A DNA stretch of 62,500 nucleotides. Origin: Bigelowiella natans CCMP2755 (Eukaryota; Cercozoa; Chlorarachniophyceae). The stretch covers positions 1 through 62,500 of the forward strand of contig ADNK01002660.1 of assembly GCA_000320545.1 (NCBI GenBank), given 5' to 3'. The notes under the pieces were generated by a model. That model saw nothing but the letters and a program-made list of their open reading frames with translations, did no database searches and was not told where the DNA came from. Position numbers and translations under genes: made by a program. Positions 61,209 through 62,500 of this stretch are shown here, piece by piece; position 1 is the first letter of the stretch, and every line of letters begins with the position of its first letter.

Positions 61209-62500
61209 GCGGGTATTAAACAAGCAGCAGGTAGCTATCACAATTGGAATGATTGGAACAGTTGTCGATCGATCGATGCTGATAGTGTTGGTTTGTGAAT
61301 CCAATAACTGCTCAAATCAGGTGCTACGCCGTTACTCTGCAGCTTTGCAAAAGGCCATATTGAAGTCCTGAACCATCTGATTGCGTCGTGCTTCGATGGA
61401 GGTGTAGTAGTATATCTCTACTTGCCACGCGTATTTGGAAAGTGATTCTCATTAGCACGTCTTTTGAACGAGTGCCTCCCCGTCCTCCCCCTCCTCTTCC
61501 TCCTCTTCCTCTCTTCCCCCTCTTCCTCCCCCTCCTTTATCTCATACATCTGATTTCTGATGTTAGGATATAAGCGATACCGTGTCGTTCGGCTGGTGAA
61601 GGAGGTGCGCGCTTTCCTCGTTACCAATCTGAAATCACCACAACAGCAGCAAGAAGAAGAAAATAGATCTCAGCGCCACACCTTCGCAACGATGTTTACC
61701 GCACTCCTCCACCTGCACGCATTGTTGTCGTTACTTGCATCGACTCCGTATGTGTGTGTGTGTGTGGGTGTGTGTGTGTGTGTTTCTCACTACTACTACA
61801 ACCAACCACTACCATTAGTTAAATCCCCAGCGTGAAGGCACTAATAGCAGCACCAAGTCTCCGAGGATGCTGCTATCGAAATCGCCGAGAAAGACACATA
61901 AATCATCGGCCAAGGCGACTCAGAGGCAGGCCAACAGAATAGGGAGGTAGGAAGCACAGCCTGACGAAGAGTTCGTTAAGCTTTTATCACGATTACTTCA
62001 TGCCGGCCATTCTCCCTTGCTAGTCTGCACGTACGTTCCTGCGCGTGTGATTGATTGATATGCTCGTTGTATGCGTCGTGGTGTTTGCGTTGAATATTCT
62101 AGCAAAATATACGATTGGAACTCGTCATCATCGGGAAAACATCGGGCCTCACGGACTCCTCCGGCGTTTCATCTCCGGAAGATCCAAGGAGGTTGCAGCA
62201 CTAAGTGATTATTTTATATTGTCTTGGGGGGGGGGTAGGTAGAACTACGATGCCGGGATAATAATCCTATCGTGTGCATGTAGCTGATTGTTTTCTAACA
62301 CATTTCAAATGCAGTAGCACTTAGAATATTCCTTGCAATCTTCATCAATCCCTCCCCCCCCCTTTTTCATCATTCGTGGCCTCGTTCGTTACATTTCGTT
62401 TGGTTGTTGTGCTGTAGATCTAATCGTATCGAGCAGCTACCTCATCTTCAAAGAGGAAGGTTGACTGCGCCTTGTTGATGATGATGATGACGACGATGAT
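56678..62500 (+). CDS. Ankyrin-repeat protein with long basic/acidic low-complexity arms, 3' truncated
   Basis: Exons: 56678-56774, 56906-57023, 57318-57695, 57943-58256, 58470-58537, 58823-58912, 59070-59207, 59525-59636, 59841-59921, 60116-60161, about 60487-60543, 60811-60903, 61030-61078, 61321-61401, 61565-about 61748, about 61831-61946 and possibly more at 62100-62190 and after 62418. The N-terminal half is disordered: poly-Gln, RPRKRRTSPRKP, Lys-rich KKKKKNKKKKK, then an Asp-rich run. The C-terminal half holds ankyrin units: CGRTVMHWAGANNCPNVLL, ACTPLHYATAGGYLKC, NGATPLHWACQRGRLHI, GATPLLCSFAKGHIEVLNHL. Phases agree at most joins (for example AAC AAT TTC G|GT GCT ACG at 61078/61321). 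Basic clusters suggest nuclear targeting. The true start and end are not in view. Partner and role are unknown. Confidence 0.75.
57097..57140 (+). repeat. (GT)n microsatellite
   Basis: A GT tract in an ankyrin-gene intron. Similar tracts in the same gene's introns: (CA)n-(GA)n 57736-57789, (CT)n 58708-58759, (CA)n 60308-60338, (GT)n 60935-60967, (GA)n 61170-61206 and (GT)n 61750-61784. Confidence 0.9.

Noticed and set aside
1-62500. tRNA and rRNA genes
   Set aside because: I found no cloverleaf with conserved T-arm and anticodon arm, and no rRNA core sequence, by reading. A tRNAscan-SE and Infernal run would be decisive.

Overview
This window is nuclear DNA from a microbial eukaryote. The genes are broken by GT-AG introns and the products are purely eukaryotic: a DOCK-family GEF, a myosin, a DHHC palmitoyltransferase, SET, PDZ and ankyrin proteins. 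No bacterial operon structure is present. I cannot name the species. The protein set fits an intron-rich protist or alga, and the CH-domain myosin and the FAD/WW membrane giant do not look like animal, plant or fungal proteins.

Layout: (1) 0.1-11.7 kb, plus strand, a DOCK gene with at least 16 exons, GC-rich, with G-runs and microsatellites in its introns. (2) 11.7-18.0 kb, an intronless DUF2828/vWA gene (minus) head-to-head with a small Cys-rich/EF-hand gene (plus), flanked by gene-poor spacers. (3) 18.0-25.0 kb, a Lys/Ser/Arg-rich basic protein and a PDZ/coiled-coil gene (both minus), then an intronless secreted propeller-like ORF (plus). (4) 26.0-33.0 kb, two unrecognised minus-strand genes and a plus-strand tandem-SET gene. 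(5) 33.4-39.8 kb, an unusual myosin (minus) with a charged insertion inside the motor, a calponin-homology domain, a coiled coil and further tail exons. (6) 41.5-49.1 kb, a very large minus-strand gene for a roughly 2,400-residue membrane protein with a Rossmann/FAD-type segment and two WW domains. (7) 52.0-53.8 kb, a DHHC palmitoyltransferase (minus). (8) 55.6-62.5 kb, a small unrecognised gene (minus) and an ankyrin-repeat protein with basic, acidic and Gln/Ser-rich arms (plus), which runs off the window.

The genome looks two-layered. Genes at 0-11.7, 19-33 and 56-62.5 kb have long introns loaded with (CT)n, (GA)n, (CA)n and (TA)n. Genes at 33-55 kb have many very short introns, several of them multiples of three without stops, and no such repeats. 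Intergenic spacers are enriched in CTAG/GCTAGC and TGCATG words and one holds a nested-hairpin element. No functional linkage between neighbouring genes is apparent, but several products (DOCK, myosin-CH, PDZ/coiled coil) are plausible cytoskeletal or signalling proteins. Exon coordinates were read by eye from splice consensus and frame continuity, so small errors are likely. All counts and lengths are approximate.
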